From positions 18,751 through 82,750 of the forward strand of contig JALWKO010000078.1 of the NCBI GenBank assembly GCA_027081405.1: a DNA stretch of 64,000 nt, read 5' to 3'. This document shows positions 43,112-52,169 of the stretch, piece after piece; position 1 is the stretch's first letter; every line of letters starts with the position of its first letter. The notes under the pieces are model-generated. The model worked only from the letters and a program-made list of their open reading frames with translations. It made no database searches and was not told the DNA's origin. Source of the DNA: Campylobacteraceae bacterium (GTDB lineage: Bacteria; Campylobacterota; Campylobacteria; Campylobacterales; Sulfurovaceae). The position numbers were made by a program, and so were the translations under genes.

Positions 43112-43137
43112 GGAGTGAGGAGTGAGGAGTGAGGAGT
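43098..43137. repeat. GGAGTGA heptamer array at the NirA-like gene 3' end
   Basis: More than five tandem copies. The first units encode the C-terminal SEE and stop codon of the NirA-like reductase, exactly as the nirJ array does. Confidence 0.88.
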
Positions 43138-43170
43138 TTAAACTAGCAGATAAATTTTGTCAAGGCTCCA

Positions 43171-43198
43171 ATTCTCTATTCTCAATCCTCCATTCTCC
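43171..43198. repeat. Degenerate ATTCTCT/ATCCTCC heptamer array
   Basis: Four imperfect 7-bp units in the gap between the NirA-like gene and the cytochrome c peroxidase gene. Confidence 0.6.
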
Positions 43199-43225
43199 AT
43201 GCTCCATCCGAAAGCTCCACTTTCG

Positions 43226-44296
43226 TCAGTATCCATAATCGACGATCCGGCCGCTGAGACTCTTGAGGAAGGCCACGGTGTCGTTGATTTCCGAAGGGGT
43301 GAATTGCCGACCCAGCTGATACTTGCTCATGATCCGCACCGCCTCGTGCAGATCCCGGACCGAACCGTTGTGAAAATACGGTGCGGTGCGGGCCACGTTG
43401 CGCAGCACCGGAACCCGGAAAAAATCCCTCCCCTCCCGTCCGTGGAAATCCCCCACGTTGTCGAAGGGAAATTCGCTCGTTTTCCAATGGAATCGAGGGG
43501 TGAACGAAAATCCCAGGTAGTCGTCTACGTACCGGCGCAGAGGAAAGCGCTTGACGAACTGCCCCCCGACGCTGATCCCGGCGTGACATCCGGCGCAGCC
43601 CCGGGCCATGAAGAGCGTCATCCCCCGCTTGGCCGCCGGCGAAAGGGCGCTGTCGTTCCCGTCCAGAAATTCGTCGAACGCCCCCCGGGTCAGAAGGGTC
43701 CGCTCATAAGCGCCGATGGCCCGCCGGATGTTTGCAAACGTGACATTGTTCTCCCCGAATACCTGCGCGAACATTTTGCGGTAGCGGGGATTTTTTGAAA
43801 GCCGCTCCACCGCCTCTTTGGGAGTGAGGTTCATCTCGAACGGCGCCTGGATCGGCCCGCCGGCCTGCTCCTCGACGGTGTGGACCCGCCCGTCCCAAAA
43901 TTCGAACTTCTCCAACGCTGCGTTGAGTACCATAGGGGAGTTGAGATGGTGGGGATTGATGCGCCCTTTGTAACCGATAGCTGCGGGACGATTGTCGTCT
44001 CCCCCTTCGGAGAGAATGTGGCAGCTCGCACAGCTGACCGTCCGATCCCGGGAGAGGATCGGATCGAAATAGAGTGCTTTTCCCAAAGCCACCTTTTCGG
44101 GCGTGATCGGATTGTCCGGGGTGTCGACCAGCTTCCGCATCCCTTCGCGGGTGCGGGGGATGGAATGCAGATTGTGCCGCGCCGCTTCGATCCGTAACTG
44201 GGCATCGTCCCATACCGGATCGGGCGGAGGGGGGAAGATCCTGGGGAGCGAAGCGATCCCGAAGAGTACCGCCAGGGTGATCAAAAGGGGACGCAT
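43226..44296 (-). CDS. Dihaem cytochrome c peroxidase (CcpA/MauG family)
   Basis: Periplasmic dihaem enzyme that probably reduces hydrogen peroxide with electrons from cytochrome c. 356 residues: an N-terminal signal/anchor helix, haem motifs CASCH and CAGCH, and the family segments LGKALYFDPILSRDRTVSC, LNAALEKFEFWDGR and VPVLRNVARTAPYFHNGSV. GGGAGG lies before the ATG. A TATAAT (44324-44319, minus) and a partial Fnr-like box (44335-44348) lie upstream, but the box would be near -29.5, so regulation is uncertain. Confidence 0.9.
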   Translation of the reverse strand: MRPLLITLAVLFGIASLPRIFPPPPDPVWDDAQLRIEAARHNLHSIPRTREGMRKLVDTPDNPITPEKVALGKALYFDPILSRDRTVSCASCHILSEGGDDNRPAAIGYKGRINPHHLNSPMVLNAALEKFEFWDGRVHTVEEQAGGPIQAPFEMNLTPKEAVERLSKNPRYRKMFAQVFGENNVTFANIRRAIGAYERTLLTRGAFDEFLDGNDSALSPAAKRGMTLFMARGCAGCHAGISVGGQFVKRFPLRRYVDDYLGFSFTPRFHWKTSEFPFDNVGDFHGREGRDFFRVPVLRNVARTAPYFHNGSVRDLHEAVRIMSKYQLGRQFTPSEINDTVAFLKSLSGRIVDYGY

Positions 44297-44395
44297 GGGA
44301 CACCTCCCGTTTTTTCCGATTATAGATCGAACCGATCATTGTGATCAATGCCTTTTTGGCACGATCGGGAGAAAACGGGAGCACGATTGGGAGTT

Positions 44396-45313
44396 TCACC
44401 CGAAAGGTCGGGCCGCTTTGGGGTGGATGCCGTAGTGATCGAAAAAGAGCCGGCTGAAATGGCCCGCATGACGATAGCCCACTCGGCGTGCCACCTCGCC
44501 GACGCGCAACTCCCCCGATCGAAGCAGCCGGTTGGCCTCTTCGAGGCGCCGGAGGGTGACGAAACGGTGGATCGTCATCCCGTAGCGCCGTTTGAACGCC
44601 CGCTTGAGCAGCCATTCGTTGCTCCGACACAACCGGGCCAGTTCGGGAATCGTCGGCGGATCGGCATATCGGCGCAGCAAAATTTCCCGAGCCCGGGAGC
44701 TCACACGGAGCTCTTCGCTGCCGAGCTCCGGATCGTCCCGCTCCCACTCCAGCAGATCGAGCCGGTGCAGCAGCAGTTCCAGGACCCGATGCTCGGTCGC
44801 CAGCCTACTGAGGCGCGTACGACGGCTCGCCCGCCCGATCCGATCGAGGAGATAATCCCCCAGCCGATCCAGGGGATCGATCCCGAGAATCCGCACCCCC
44901 CTGACCGCATCCGTCGTTTCCACCAGTCGGGAAACCGGATCGTCGGCCTCCTGGCGATACCGCCGGAGAAAAAAATCGGCCACGAACAGCGTAGCGCTCC
45001 GGTGCCTCTCCCCGGAGCATTCCACCCGGATTTCCGAGGGACCCGCCGCCAACACGCCCCCTACTCCGGCACCGATTTCGACGGTGTGGTCGAACGTGTC
45101 GATCCGGACGCTTCCGGACGAAACCAGCGGCAGGACCAGCATCCGATCCCAATTTTCGACGCGGCGGCGGAATGGCTCCGGAAGCGTCCCCTGCGTCTCC
45201 ATCATCACCAGACCTCCCGCCACATCGAGCCGCCGGAGGACCAACCCCGGAACCGGTGACTCCTCCCGCACCACGCAGCGCCGATCACCGGCATCGAAAA
45301 AAAGACTGTTCAT
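44396..45313 (-). CDS. AraC-family transcriptional regulator
   Basis: 305 residues: an N-terminal sensor part of unknown ligand and a C-terminal AraC DNA-binding domain with two helix-turn-helices (TIPELARLCRSNEWLLKRAFKRRYG and RVGEVARRVGYRHAGHFSRLFFDHYG). It follows the SDR gene after 3 bp, so it probably controls that gene or a nearby target. Confidence 0.88.
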   Translation of the reverse strand: MNSLFFDAGDRRCVVREESPVPGLVLRRLDVAGGLVMMETQGTLPEPFRRRVENWDRMLVLPLVSSGSVRIDTFDHTVEIGAGVGGVLAAGPSEIRVECSGERHRSATLFVADFFLRRYRQEADDPVSRLVETTDAVRGVRILGIDPLDRLGDYLLDRIGRASRRTRLSRLATEHRVLELLLHRLDLLEWERDDPELGSEELRVSSRAREILLRRYADPPTIPELARLCRSNEWLLKRAFKRRYGMTIHRFVTLRRLEEANRLLRSGELRVGEVARRVGYRHAGHFSRLFFDHYGIHPKAARPFG

Positions 45314-45316
45314 CCC

Positions 45317-46156
45317 TCAGATCCCGTAGTATTCCCGTACCCGTCTCTCGTACTCCCGATCCTCCAGCTCCCGTCGCATTGAGAGGAATTTCCGTGCCAT
45401 CCGTCCCACGGGGACGCGAACCGGCGCATCGGGATTTTCGAGAAGTTCCGCCACCGCCAGGGCCACGAGACGGGGGTCGTCACCACCGTTGATCTCCCCC
45501 TGCACCCGCGATAGAAGCGTTTCCACAAGCGGTGCGTAAGGAGAGTCCCCATCCCCGATCGAAGCGTTGAGTCGGAGATTGCTTCGGGCGAACTGGGTGC
45601 TGAAAAATCCCGGCATCACCGAATGGACCCGGATCCCAAACGGCGCCAGCTCCATCCGAAGCGAATCGGTGATCCCCTCGACCGCGTATTTGCTCGCGTT
45701 GTAAAAACTCAGCAACGGCAGCCCCACCCTCCCCAGGAACGAACTGATGTTGACGATCACCCCTTCACGGCGATCACGCATCGCGGGCAGAACCGCCCGG
45801 GTCACCCGCACCAGACCGAAGAGATTGATCTCGAACTGTTCGATCATTTCCCGATCTTCCACCTCCTCCAGCGTGGAGACCAGACCGTAGCCGGCATTGT
45901 TGATCAGAGCGTCGATCCGCCCGCAGTTATGGAGGATCCGCTCCACGGCACGGTCGATAGAATCCCGGGAACGCAAATCGACGGCATGGACTTCCACCCG
46001 ATCCGCCAGGGCTTTGCCTAAGAGTTTCGCATCCAGCAGCTCGGGGGAACGGGTCAGCGCCGCCACGCGGTATCCGCGGCGGACCAGTTCGGCGAGGATC
46101 TCGAATCCCATCCCCGTCGAGGCACCCGTGAGTACCGATACAGGTAACGTGTCCAT
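45317..46156 (-). CDS. Short-chain dehydrogenase/reductase
   Basis: 279-residue classical SDR. NAD(P) site VLTGASTGMGFEI, NNAG motif (ALINNAGYG), catalytic Ser and YxxxK in NISSFLGRVGLPLLSFYNASKYAVEG, and VMPGFFSTQFAR. The substrate is unknown. First gene of an operon with the AraC-type regulator. Upstream lies a 307-bp gene-free stretch (46157-46463) in which I see no RNA gene. Confidence 0.87.
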   Translation of the reverse strand: MDTLPVSVLTGASTGMGFEILAELVRRGYRVAALTRSPELLDAKLLGKALADRVEVHAVDLRSRDSIDRAVERILHNCGRIDALINNAGYGLVSTLEEVEDREMIEQFEINLFGLVRVTRAVLPAMRDRREGVIVNISSFLGRVGLPLLSFYNASKYAVEGITDSLRMELAPFGIRVHSVMPGFFSTQFARSNLRLNASIGDGDSPYAPLVETLLSRVQGEINGGDDPRLVALAVAELLENPDAPVRVPVGRMARKFLSMRRELEDREYERRVREYYGI

Positions 46157-46463
46157 CTCACCCCTCTTGATGTTTCACCCACCTGACGCAATGGGAAAAG
46201 CCAGGCCGACTCCCCATCATTTGCTAGGAAGCCCAGGGAATAGCTGTCACACTACTGCGAACCCCCCGGGCAGAAAAGAACGATACACCAAGCGTACCGT
46301 TTATAGCGGGTGGCACGGAGAGTTTCGAACTCGTTTCACTAAACCCCAATCACGACCCATTGTAATGTGAAAATACGGCAAAAATCTTGACGGAGGACAA
46401 GCTATCTCGACATTACGGAACGATCACCGCTGCGCTTGAAATACCAGAAGGACCGGCGTACGC

Positions 46464-46865
46464 TTAGAATCGTTGTTTCAGCGCATCTTGCAGACATCCG
46501 ATCAACGCATTTCCCACACAGGGAGGGGAAAATGGGATTTCCGTTGTCGGATCGACGAGAAAAAGGGCCGGGAAACGGATCGTATAATAAAGTTCGATCG
46601 GATAACGGGATCGGGAATCGACGACGATGAGAACGGAAACGAACGAGTGGGAGATCTCGCGGGACAAGCGGGCATCGCTATGGATCCGGGACAATAGTTT
46701 TCGCGCGTTTTGCGGTGAGCGGACTAACAAAATCAAAAGGTTCTTATGGTTTTTTCGGGCTTCTGTGCGTGCGGAAGCGTACTCTCCACGCCAGGAAATC
46801 GGACCCGCGGTCAATATCGCACACACGATCACGAAAAAGAGAACAGGCCTCACGGTACAGTCCAT
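46464..46865 (-). CDS. Exported thioredoxin-fold protein lacking CxxC
   Basis: 133 residues from ATG 46865, with a signal peptide (VRPVLFFVIVCAILTAGPIS) and a thioredoxin-like fold: HKNLLILLVRSPQNARKLLSRI, VSVLIVVDSRSRYPI and the cis-Pro segment RFPALFLVDP. It aligns with the candidate selenoprotein at 15931, but the redox motif U-P-V-C is replaced by S-P-Q-N, so it cannot do thiol chemistry there. It overlaps the multihaem cytochrome gene by 16 bp in the nirS operon. A structural or chaperone role in cytochrome maturation is a guess. Confidence 0.68.
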   Translation of the reverse strand: MDCTVRPVLFFVIVCAILTAGPISWRGEYASARTEARKNHKNLLILLVRSPQNARKLLSRIHSDARLSREISHSFVSVLIVVDSRSRYPIELYYTIRFPALFLVDPTTEIPFSPPCVGNALIGCLQDALKQRF

Positions 46866-47977
46866 TCGACTTTTTTGACGAGCATCGGTGTCGTATATGT
46901 TTGATCCTCGAGGATGATCGCTTTGAGACAATCCTCCTTCGCCAGCCGAGCAAAAAGCGTCACACTCACGTTGTCTCCCGACTTGAGACCGGGAACGGTG
47001 TAGTGCAGCGTCCGGCTTTCGTGACCTTGAAGGTTGTTGACCTTTTCCGAAGTAGCCGAAGTGGGGATAACGATAGGGTGCCCTCCTTCGAAAAAGCGGT
47101 AGACGAAGTAGCCCTGTCGATCTTCGGAAGGATCCTTGCGATAATTGCGCCAGATGACCCGACCGTTGCGCGTCACGACGATCTGCAGATATTTGGCCCG
47201 CGCAGGTTGAATGATCATGGGATGGGGCATTTTGTTCGTCAATGTCACGTCGATTCCATCCTTCGTCCGTTTCAACGCGATTGCATATCCCGTAGAGCGA
47301 AATTTCGGATCTCGAATCCCCGGAAATCGGTGACTGTGGTGTGTCGCGCGATTGCGATTGTTGTGTTTTTCTGCGCCGCCGAGAACTTCGGGCATATGGC
47401 ATCGAACACAACTAAGGGCATTTTCATCGGGCTTCATCGCCCGGAAAATCGTGACATTGTTTTCGTTGATCTTGTGGCTGTGACATCCTTTGCAGACGTT
47501 CTCCAGATAGATGGGGCTTTTGAGTGAGGAGTGTTTATCACTCTCGTCCGGATTCTCCAGCGTGCCGAATAGGGAGGGTTTATATCCCTTGGCCTGTTTG
47601 GCGGGGATGTTACGATTGAAGTGGTGAGCTTTTTGGACATAGGCAATGGTATGGCAAAAAAAGCACGAAACCCCGTCTCGCTCTCGCACGTCATTCGGAT
47701 CGGGACGTTCTCTCCCCGTTACCAAAGCCTTCCGATTGCCGGCTGCCGGCATGTGGCACGGTGCACAAGCATAGGTTTTCGGATTGGACACGTCGGCAAC
47801 TTTGTGATGCAGTTCATCCGAAAAATAGCTCAACGCATGAGCGGAATGTTCATACTCTCGATAGATCGTCTCATGACACTCTTTACACTTTTCGTTGGGG
47901 ATGTAGGGAGCGGATAGCGCAAAAGTGAGTAAGCAAGAGAAATATATGGAAACGATCTGTTTACCACGTCGGTGCAT
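46850..47977 (-). CDS. Pentahaem c-type cytochrome
   Basis: 375 residues with a signal peptide and five haem c motifs: CKECH, CAPCH, CFFCH, CKGCH and CVRCH. A C-terminal domain of about 160 residues without haems (LTNKMPHPMIIQPARAKYLQI, SRTLHYTVPGLKSGDNV) follows. It is probably a periplasmic electron carrier or enzyme linked to NirS, whose gene lies 57 bp upstream; the gap carries a GC hairpin. Homologous multihaem proteins occur near denitrification genes, but the substrate is unknown. Confidence 0.8.
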   Translation of the reverse strand: MHRRGKQIVSIYFSCLLTFALSAPYIPNEKCKECHETIYREYEHSAHALSYFSDELHHKVADVSNPKTYACAPCHMPAAGNRKALVTGRERPDPNDVRERDGVSCFFCHTIAYVQKAHHFNRNIPAKQAKGYKPSLFGTLENPDESDKHSSLKSPIYLENVCKGCHSHKINENNVTIFRAMKPDENALSCVRCHMPEVLGGAEKHNNRNRATHHSHRFPGIRDPKFRSTGYAIALKRTKDGIDVTLTNKMPHPMIIQPARAKYLQIVVTRNGRVIWRNYRKDPSEDRQGYFVYRFFEGGHPIVIPTSATSEKVNNLQGHESRTLHYTVPGLKSGDNVSVTLFARLAKEDCLKAIILEDQTYTTPMLVKKVEWTVP

Positions 47978-48034
47978 TGAAACTTCCTCGGAATTCTCAA
48001 TGCACCCCCCTCCCCAGGAGGGAGATACGCCGGA

Positions 48035-49744
48035 TTACGCTCCGGGAACTTCCTGCCGATGCTCTACCGAGTAGGTAAAAGTCGGCGTGGTCATGTTGTA
48101 GATGTATTTGATAAATTTACCGGTCTTGGCATCATAGACACCGATCCGCCCGGTCGTCCATTCCGAAATGAAAACCCATTTTCCGTGATTTGCGGGTTCG
48201 GCGTGCAAAAGTCGCGGAACGACGGGGTTTTTGACCTTCGGACCGTGTTTGGGCGTATAGCTGACCACCTTCTCCTTGGAGATTTTGGAATCGCTCTCCT
48301 TACCCTTGACTACTTCATACTGCGTCGCATCCCACTCTTGTAGGATCTTTCCGGTATGCGCATCGATCAGATGTCCTTTGGTCTTGCCGACTTCGATGAT
48401 CCGATCGGTTTCGAGAGTCTGTTTGTTGATCAAATAGACTTTATTGTAATTGTGGGGACCACCGAGAACACAATCGGACCAGAGATAAGGGGTATCCTTG
48501 CTCGTACCGATAAAGAGTCCGCCACCGGCGGTCGGAACGTTTGCGACGACTTTGTTGTCCATGTTCCAAATCACGACGTCACCGACGTTCATACTGTTGG
48601 TGGCGTTGAGCTGCCCGTAACGCTTGTTGTACCAGGAGCTTCCCTGACCGGGATGGGGTTTTGTACCCGGACCGGTATAGATCTTCGCGGCGAGTTTCTT
48701 GGTTTTCAGATCGATCACTCCCATCAGGTCGCTTCCTTGCGATGCCACGTAGACGAAGCGCCCTTCATCGGTTCCCTCGTTTTCGAACGCGTCATGCAGG
48801 ATTTTCCCCACGTTGGGGATGTCTCCCACGACAGGGAAACCAGGCTTGCTATAGTCGACGATGTATACATGCCCTCCGTCTTTGAGCGCGAAGACGAAAT
48901 ACGGACGATACGGAGTATCGGCGATAAATGCGACACGACTGGGACCGATATTGCCGTCGGGATCGATGACACTGGCAGTAGGATAGACTTTCAGAGGTTC
49001 CAACGTCAACGCATCCAACAACACCGCACCGCCAGGGTTGTAGTTTCCGGCCATGACGTATTTTCCGTCGGGTGAAACCGCCAGCCCGCGGGACTCTTGC
49101 CCTACTTGGACACTGGCGATCGCCGGTTGACCGGGAGCGTTGAGATCGAACATCGTCAAACGCCCGGATCGACTGATGGAATATGCGTATCGGGGCATCC
49201 GCTTGTTGGTGACGGTAACGTGTACGGCAAATCCCGCTTTGTGCCGAGAGAGAACCTTGCCCGTGGTACCATCGATGAAATCGACCAGCGACGCATCCCG
49301 TTCCGTCGCAAAGACGATATCCTTGACACTTTTGACATCGACGGGGGTGGGATATTTTTTGAACAACTCTTCCCGATCCGCCAGTTTTTTCCAGGACTTT
49401 TTAATCTGATCGAGATCGAGTTTGAGCTCGACGGTGTTTTTCCAATTCATCAGCCAGTCGACCATTCCCGCCGCATCTTCCCGGCTGAATTTGCTTTTCC
49501 AGGAAGGCATGGCGGTTCCGGGACGACCTTCGAGAATCGTATCGACAAGCATTTGCTTGTTTTTCTTTTTGAGTGCCTTGGGCCGTAGATCGGCACCGAC
49601 TCCTCCTTGGTGAATCGGACCGTGACATCCTTGACACTCTTTTTCGTACACTTTGGCGAAGTCCATTTTGGATGTGCCGGCCTGTGCACACGAAACGGCC
49701 AACGATAGCGCCGCGGCGTAGGCAAAAGCATGTGAGAGCTTCAT
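48035..49744 (-). CDS. nirS: NirS, cytochrome cd1 nitrite reductase
   Basis: Reduces nitrite to NO in the periplasm. 569 residues with a signal peptide, an N-terminal haem c domain (CQGCHGPIHQGGVGADLRP), and an eight-bladed d1 propeller (GRLTMFDLNAPGQPAIASVQ, GVIDLKTKKLAAKIYTGPGTKPHPGQG, PRLLHAEPANHGKWVFISEW) with the active-site His set HPGQG and LHAEPANHG. All heme d1 genes needed early in the pathway lie 10-16 kb away. An Fnr box drives it. Confidence 0.96.
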   Translation of the reverse strand: MKLSHAFAYAAALSLAVSCAQAGTSKMDFAKVYEKECQGCHGPIHQGGVGADLRPKALKKKNKQMLVDTILEGRPGTAMPSWKSKFSREDAAGMVDWLMNWKNTVELKLDLDQIKKSWKKLADREELFKKYPTPVDVKSVKDIVFATERDASLVDFIDGTTGKVLSRHKAGFAVHVTVTNKRMPRYAYSISRSGRLTMFDLNAPGQPAIASVQVGQESRGLAVSPDGKYVMAGNYNPGGAVLLDALTLEPLKVYPTASVIDPDGNIGPSRVAFIADTPYRPYFVFALKDGGHVYIVDYSKPGFPVVGDIPNVGKILHDAFENEGTDEGRFVYVASQGSDLMGVIDLKTKKLAAKIYTGPGTKPHPGQGSSWYNKRYGQLNATNSMNVGDVVIWNMDNKVVANVPTAGGGLFIGTSKDTPYLWSDCVLGGPHNYNKVYLINKQTLETDRIIEVGKTKGHLIDAHTGKILQEWDATQYEVVKGKESDSKISKEKVVSYTPKHGPKVKNPVVPRLLHAEPANHGKWVFISEWTTGRIGVYDAKTGKFIKYIYNMTTPTFTYSVEHRQEVPGA

Positions 49745-49822
49745 TTCTCCTCCTTCTTGGACAAATTTCCGTTTCTTCTGACTGGACCGCTTAATGCGGA
49801 CGACTGAACCGATCGATCAGTA

Positions 49823-49864
49823 ATTTTAATCAATCCTCCATAAAAAAAACATGACCGGGATCAA
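49823..49864 (-). promoter_or_regulatory. Fnr-type promoter of nirS
   Basis: ATGAC-CGGG-ATCAA (49851-49864, one mismatch to TTGAC, centre 49857.5) and TAAAAT at 49828-49823 give +1 near 49816 with the box at -41.5. The nirS leader is about 72 nt. Confidence 0.7.
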
Positions 49865-49871
49865 GTACGAC

Positions 49872-50033
49872 TTATTTGCCCAGTTTCTTTTTTTCGCTGA
49901 AATAGATCCAAAACATCGGCAGGATCAGAATCGTATGCAACACGATCGTCAACGTCAGCGGCCCCTGGTTGAGCCAGGCGAAGATATTGTTGCACGCGAC
50001 GTCGGTGCACGGTTCGAACATGTGAAATCCCAT
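49872..50033 (-). CDS. 53-residue membrane microprotein after norB
   Basis: MGFHMFEPCTDVACNN, then FAWLNQGPLTLTIVLHTILILPMFWIYF (one transmembrane helix, about 18-44), then a lysine-rich tail. Two Cys precede the helix. AGGAG lies 5 nt before the ATG at 50033, and the gene follows norB after 38 bp. It is probably a small accessory subunit of the NO reductase. No family is recognised. Confidence 0.65.
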   Translation of the reverse strand: MGFHMFEPCTDVACNNIFAWLNQGPLTLTIVLHTILILPMFWIYFSEKKKLGK

Positions 50034-50071
50034 GGAAACTCCTTTGCGTTTCTATTCCCTCACGGGCCGTC

Positions 50072-51499
50072 CTACTCGGCGGCCGCCTCTTTTTTGCCGA
50101 TCGTCAGCAGATCCCAGAGCAGGTAGACGAATCCGACGAAGGTGACGACCCCCATGATCTCCCGCCAGACCTGCGCCTGGATGTACCAGGGGAGGTTCTG
50201 GGCGGTGAAGTAGGCCTGCCAACCCGCACCGAGCTCGGCCCGCTCCACGAGCACCTGCTCGTATCCGGCGATGGTGAGCGCCACCGTCATCCCCACGACA
50301 CCGAAGGTGATCAGGACGATCGCCATTTTCGATTTGAAGGTGGCTTTCATCCGCTCGATTCCGTAGCTTTCCTGGATCCCCAGATACATCATTCCGATCA
50401 GGATCGTAGCGTACGCTCCGAAGAATGCCAGGTGTCCGTGGGAAGCGGTGAACTGGGTCCCGTGGGTGTAGATGTTCACCTGCGGGAGGGTGTGGAAGAA
50501 TCCCCAGATCCCCGCACCCAGGAAGTTTCCGAAGGCATTGATGCTGATCCAGGCGATCGCGGGACCGTTTTTGATCGCCGTGCGTTTTCCTTCCGCCTGG
50601 ACGTGACCCTGCTCTTTCCCCCAATCATAGAGGACGTGGACGAACATCGCCACCAGAGGCACCGGCTCCAAGGCGCTGAAGAGCGCTCCGATCTCCCACC
50701 AGTACTCCGGCGTTCCGATCCAGAAGTAGTGGTGCCCCAGACCCAGGATACCGGATCCGAAGAGCATCAGCACCTCGATCCAGAGCCACATCTCCACGAT
50801 CTCCCGTTTGGCGTTGAGCACCTTAATCAGTCCGTATGCGGCCAGGGTTCCGACGAAGACCTCCCAGGTCGCCTCGACCCAGAGGTGGATGACCCACCAC
50901 CACCAGTACTGATCGACCGAGATGTTGTCGGTGTAGAACATCCCAGCCAGATAGAGACCGGCCAGCGCCAGCAAGTCGGCCACCATGACGGTCATGATGC
51001 CGGTCTTTTTCCCTTTCATATAGGTGAAAAAGACGTTGGCGTAGAAGATAAGCACCACAACGACGATACCGAAATCGGCCCACCGGGGCGCTTCGAGGTA
51101 TTCGCGCCCTTCGTTGATGAACCAGATGGTGCTCTCTTTTCCGGGCCCAATCTGGATGAAGAGGTAGACCAGCACCACCACGGTTACCGCCGCGGTAAGG
51201 ACCCAGAAAGCGAGCTTACCCAGACCGATGGCGACGGGATGGTCGATCCCCGTCTCGTCGGGAAGCATCAGATAGACCGATCCCAGCATCGCGTAGAGCA
51301 TCCACACCACCAACGCGTTGATGTGGAGCATCCGGTTGACGCTGAAATCGAGTACGTTGTAAAGAAAATCGGGGAAGAGAAACTGCAATCCGGCCAGAAG
51401 TCCGAACAGCAGTTGCGCCCCGAAAAGCACGATCGCCACTCTGAAATAGTTCATCGCCAGCTGTTTGGAAGGCGACAGATGTGCGGTTTTACTTAGCAT
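50072..51499 (-). CDS. norB: NorB, nitric oxide reductase large subunit
   Basis: Membrane haem-copper-family enzyme that joins two NO molecules to N2O. 475 residues with about twelve helices and the conserved His ligands in NRMLHINALVVWMLY, WWWWVIHLWVEATWEVF, GHHYFWIGTPEYWW and THGTQFTASHGHLAFFGAYA. Glu residues of the catalytic pocket are present (WVEATWEVF). Fully typical of cytochrome c-dependent NorB. Overlaps norC by 11 bp. Confidence 0.95.
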   Translation of the reverse strand: MLSKTAHLSPSKQLAMNYFRVAIVLFGAQLLFGLLAGLQFLFPDFLYNVLDFSVNRMLHINALVVWMLYAMLGSVYLMLPDETGIDHPVAIGLGKLAFWVLTAAVTVVVLVYLFIQIGPGKESTIWFINEGREYLEAPRWADFGIVVVVLIFYANVFFTYMKGKKTGIMTVMVADLLALAGLYLAGMFYTDNISVDQYWWWWVIHLWVEATWEVFVGTLAAYGLIKVLNAKREIVEMWLWIEVLMLFGSGILGLGHHYFWIGTPEYWWEIGALFSALEPVPLVAMFVHVLYDWGKEQGHVQAEGKRTAIKNGPAIAWISINAFGNFLGAGIWGFFHTLPQVNIYTHGTQFTASHGHLAFFGAYATILIGMMYLGIQESYGIERMKATFKSKMAIVLITFGVVGMTVALTIAGYEQVLVERAELGAGWQAYFTAQNLPWYIQAQVWREIMGVVTFVGFVYLLWDLLTIGKKEAAAE

Positions 51500-52154
51500 A
51501 GGTCCCTCCTGTCTTGCCCTCTTTGATCACTTTGGAAAAGCCCCGGGGGAATCCGTTGGTGTCGATGGACGACATGTGTTTGAGGAATGCGACCACCCCC
51601 ATCGCCTCTTTGGGGGTGATTTTCAGGTTAGGCATCGCCCGGGCGTGAGTGCGATACTGCCCCGGATGCATCAGGAATTCCGCCATCGCTTCCTCTTTGG
51701 TCTTTTTCCCGGTCATCGCCGGCATGGTTTTCTCCCACATGGGATCGAGCCACGCCTTGGTCAGGTCGGGAGCGTAATACGCCCCGTTCCCCAGGAGCGT
51801 GTGGCAGTCCATGCAGTTTTTCGCCTGGACGGTGAGTTTCCCCAGATGCAGGAGCGCGCGGGCTTCCTTGGGGCTCCATTCCTTGCCGAAAAAGGGCTCT
51901 TTTTTCCCGATCACAGGGACCTCCATGCCCCGCTTTTCGTCGTATTTGTAGTCGATGTGGTGGTTGATCACCGTCGGGGCGGGGATACGCCGTTTGATCC
52001 CCTGCTCCAGCTCTTTGTCGGTTCCCATCCGGATCTGACTCATCGTATCGAAGGTCAGAAAGATCAGCAGCACCACCGCCACCCCGGTCACCCAGGCGGC
52101 GGAACGGCGCCAGAATCTGATACTCGTCCAGACCGATGCGTTGTTCTTGGCCAT
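51489..52154 (-). CDS. norC: NorC, nitric oxide reductase cytochrome c subunit
   Basis: Feeds electrons to NorB. 221 residues: an N-terminal membrane anchor (WVTGVAVVLLIFLTFD, about 20-36), one haem c motif CMDCH near 115, and GNGAYYAPDLTKAW, typical of NorC. The likely Met ligand is in HARAMPNL. Belongs to a three-gene operon: small membrane gene, norC, norB. Confidence 0.94.
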   Translation of the reverse strand: MAKNNASVWTSIRFWRRSAAWVTGVAVVLLIFLTFDTMSQIRMGTDKELEQGIKRRIPAPTVINHHIDYKYDEKRGMEVPVIGKKEPFFGKEWSPKEARALLHLGKLTVQAKNCMDCHTLLGNGAYYAPDLTKAWLDPMWEKTMPAMTGKKTKEEAMAEFLMHPGQYRTHARAMPNLKITPKEAMGVVAFLKHMSSIDTNGFPRGFSKVIKEGKTGGTYAK

Positions 52155-52169
52155 TTCCCCTCCTTCAGT

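Noticed and set aside
44335..44348. Fnr box controlling cytochrome c peroxidase
   Set aside because: One half-site is degenerate and it would sit near -29.5, not at an activator position, so it is not counted.
46311..46340. tRNA-like T-arm in GAGTTTCGAACTC
   Set aside because: It is only a short palindrome; no acceptor, anticodon or D arm can be paired on either strand.
46157..46463. Possible RNA gene in the 307-bp gap after the SDR gene
   Set aside because: I could not fold a tRNA, tmRNA or known riboswitch in it, and no open frame has a good start.
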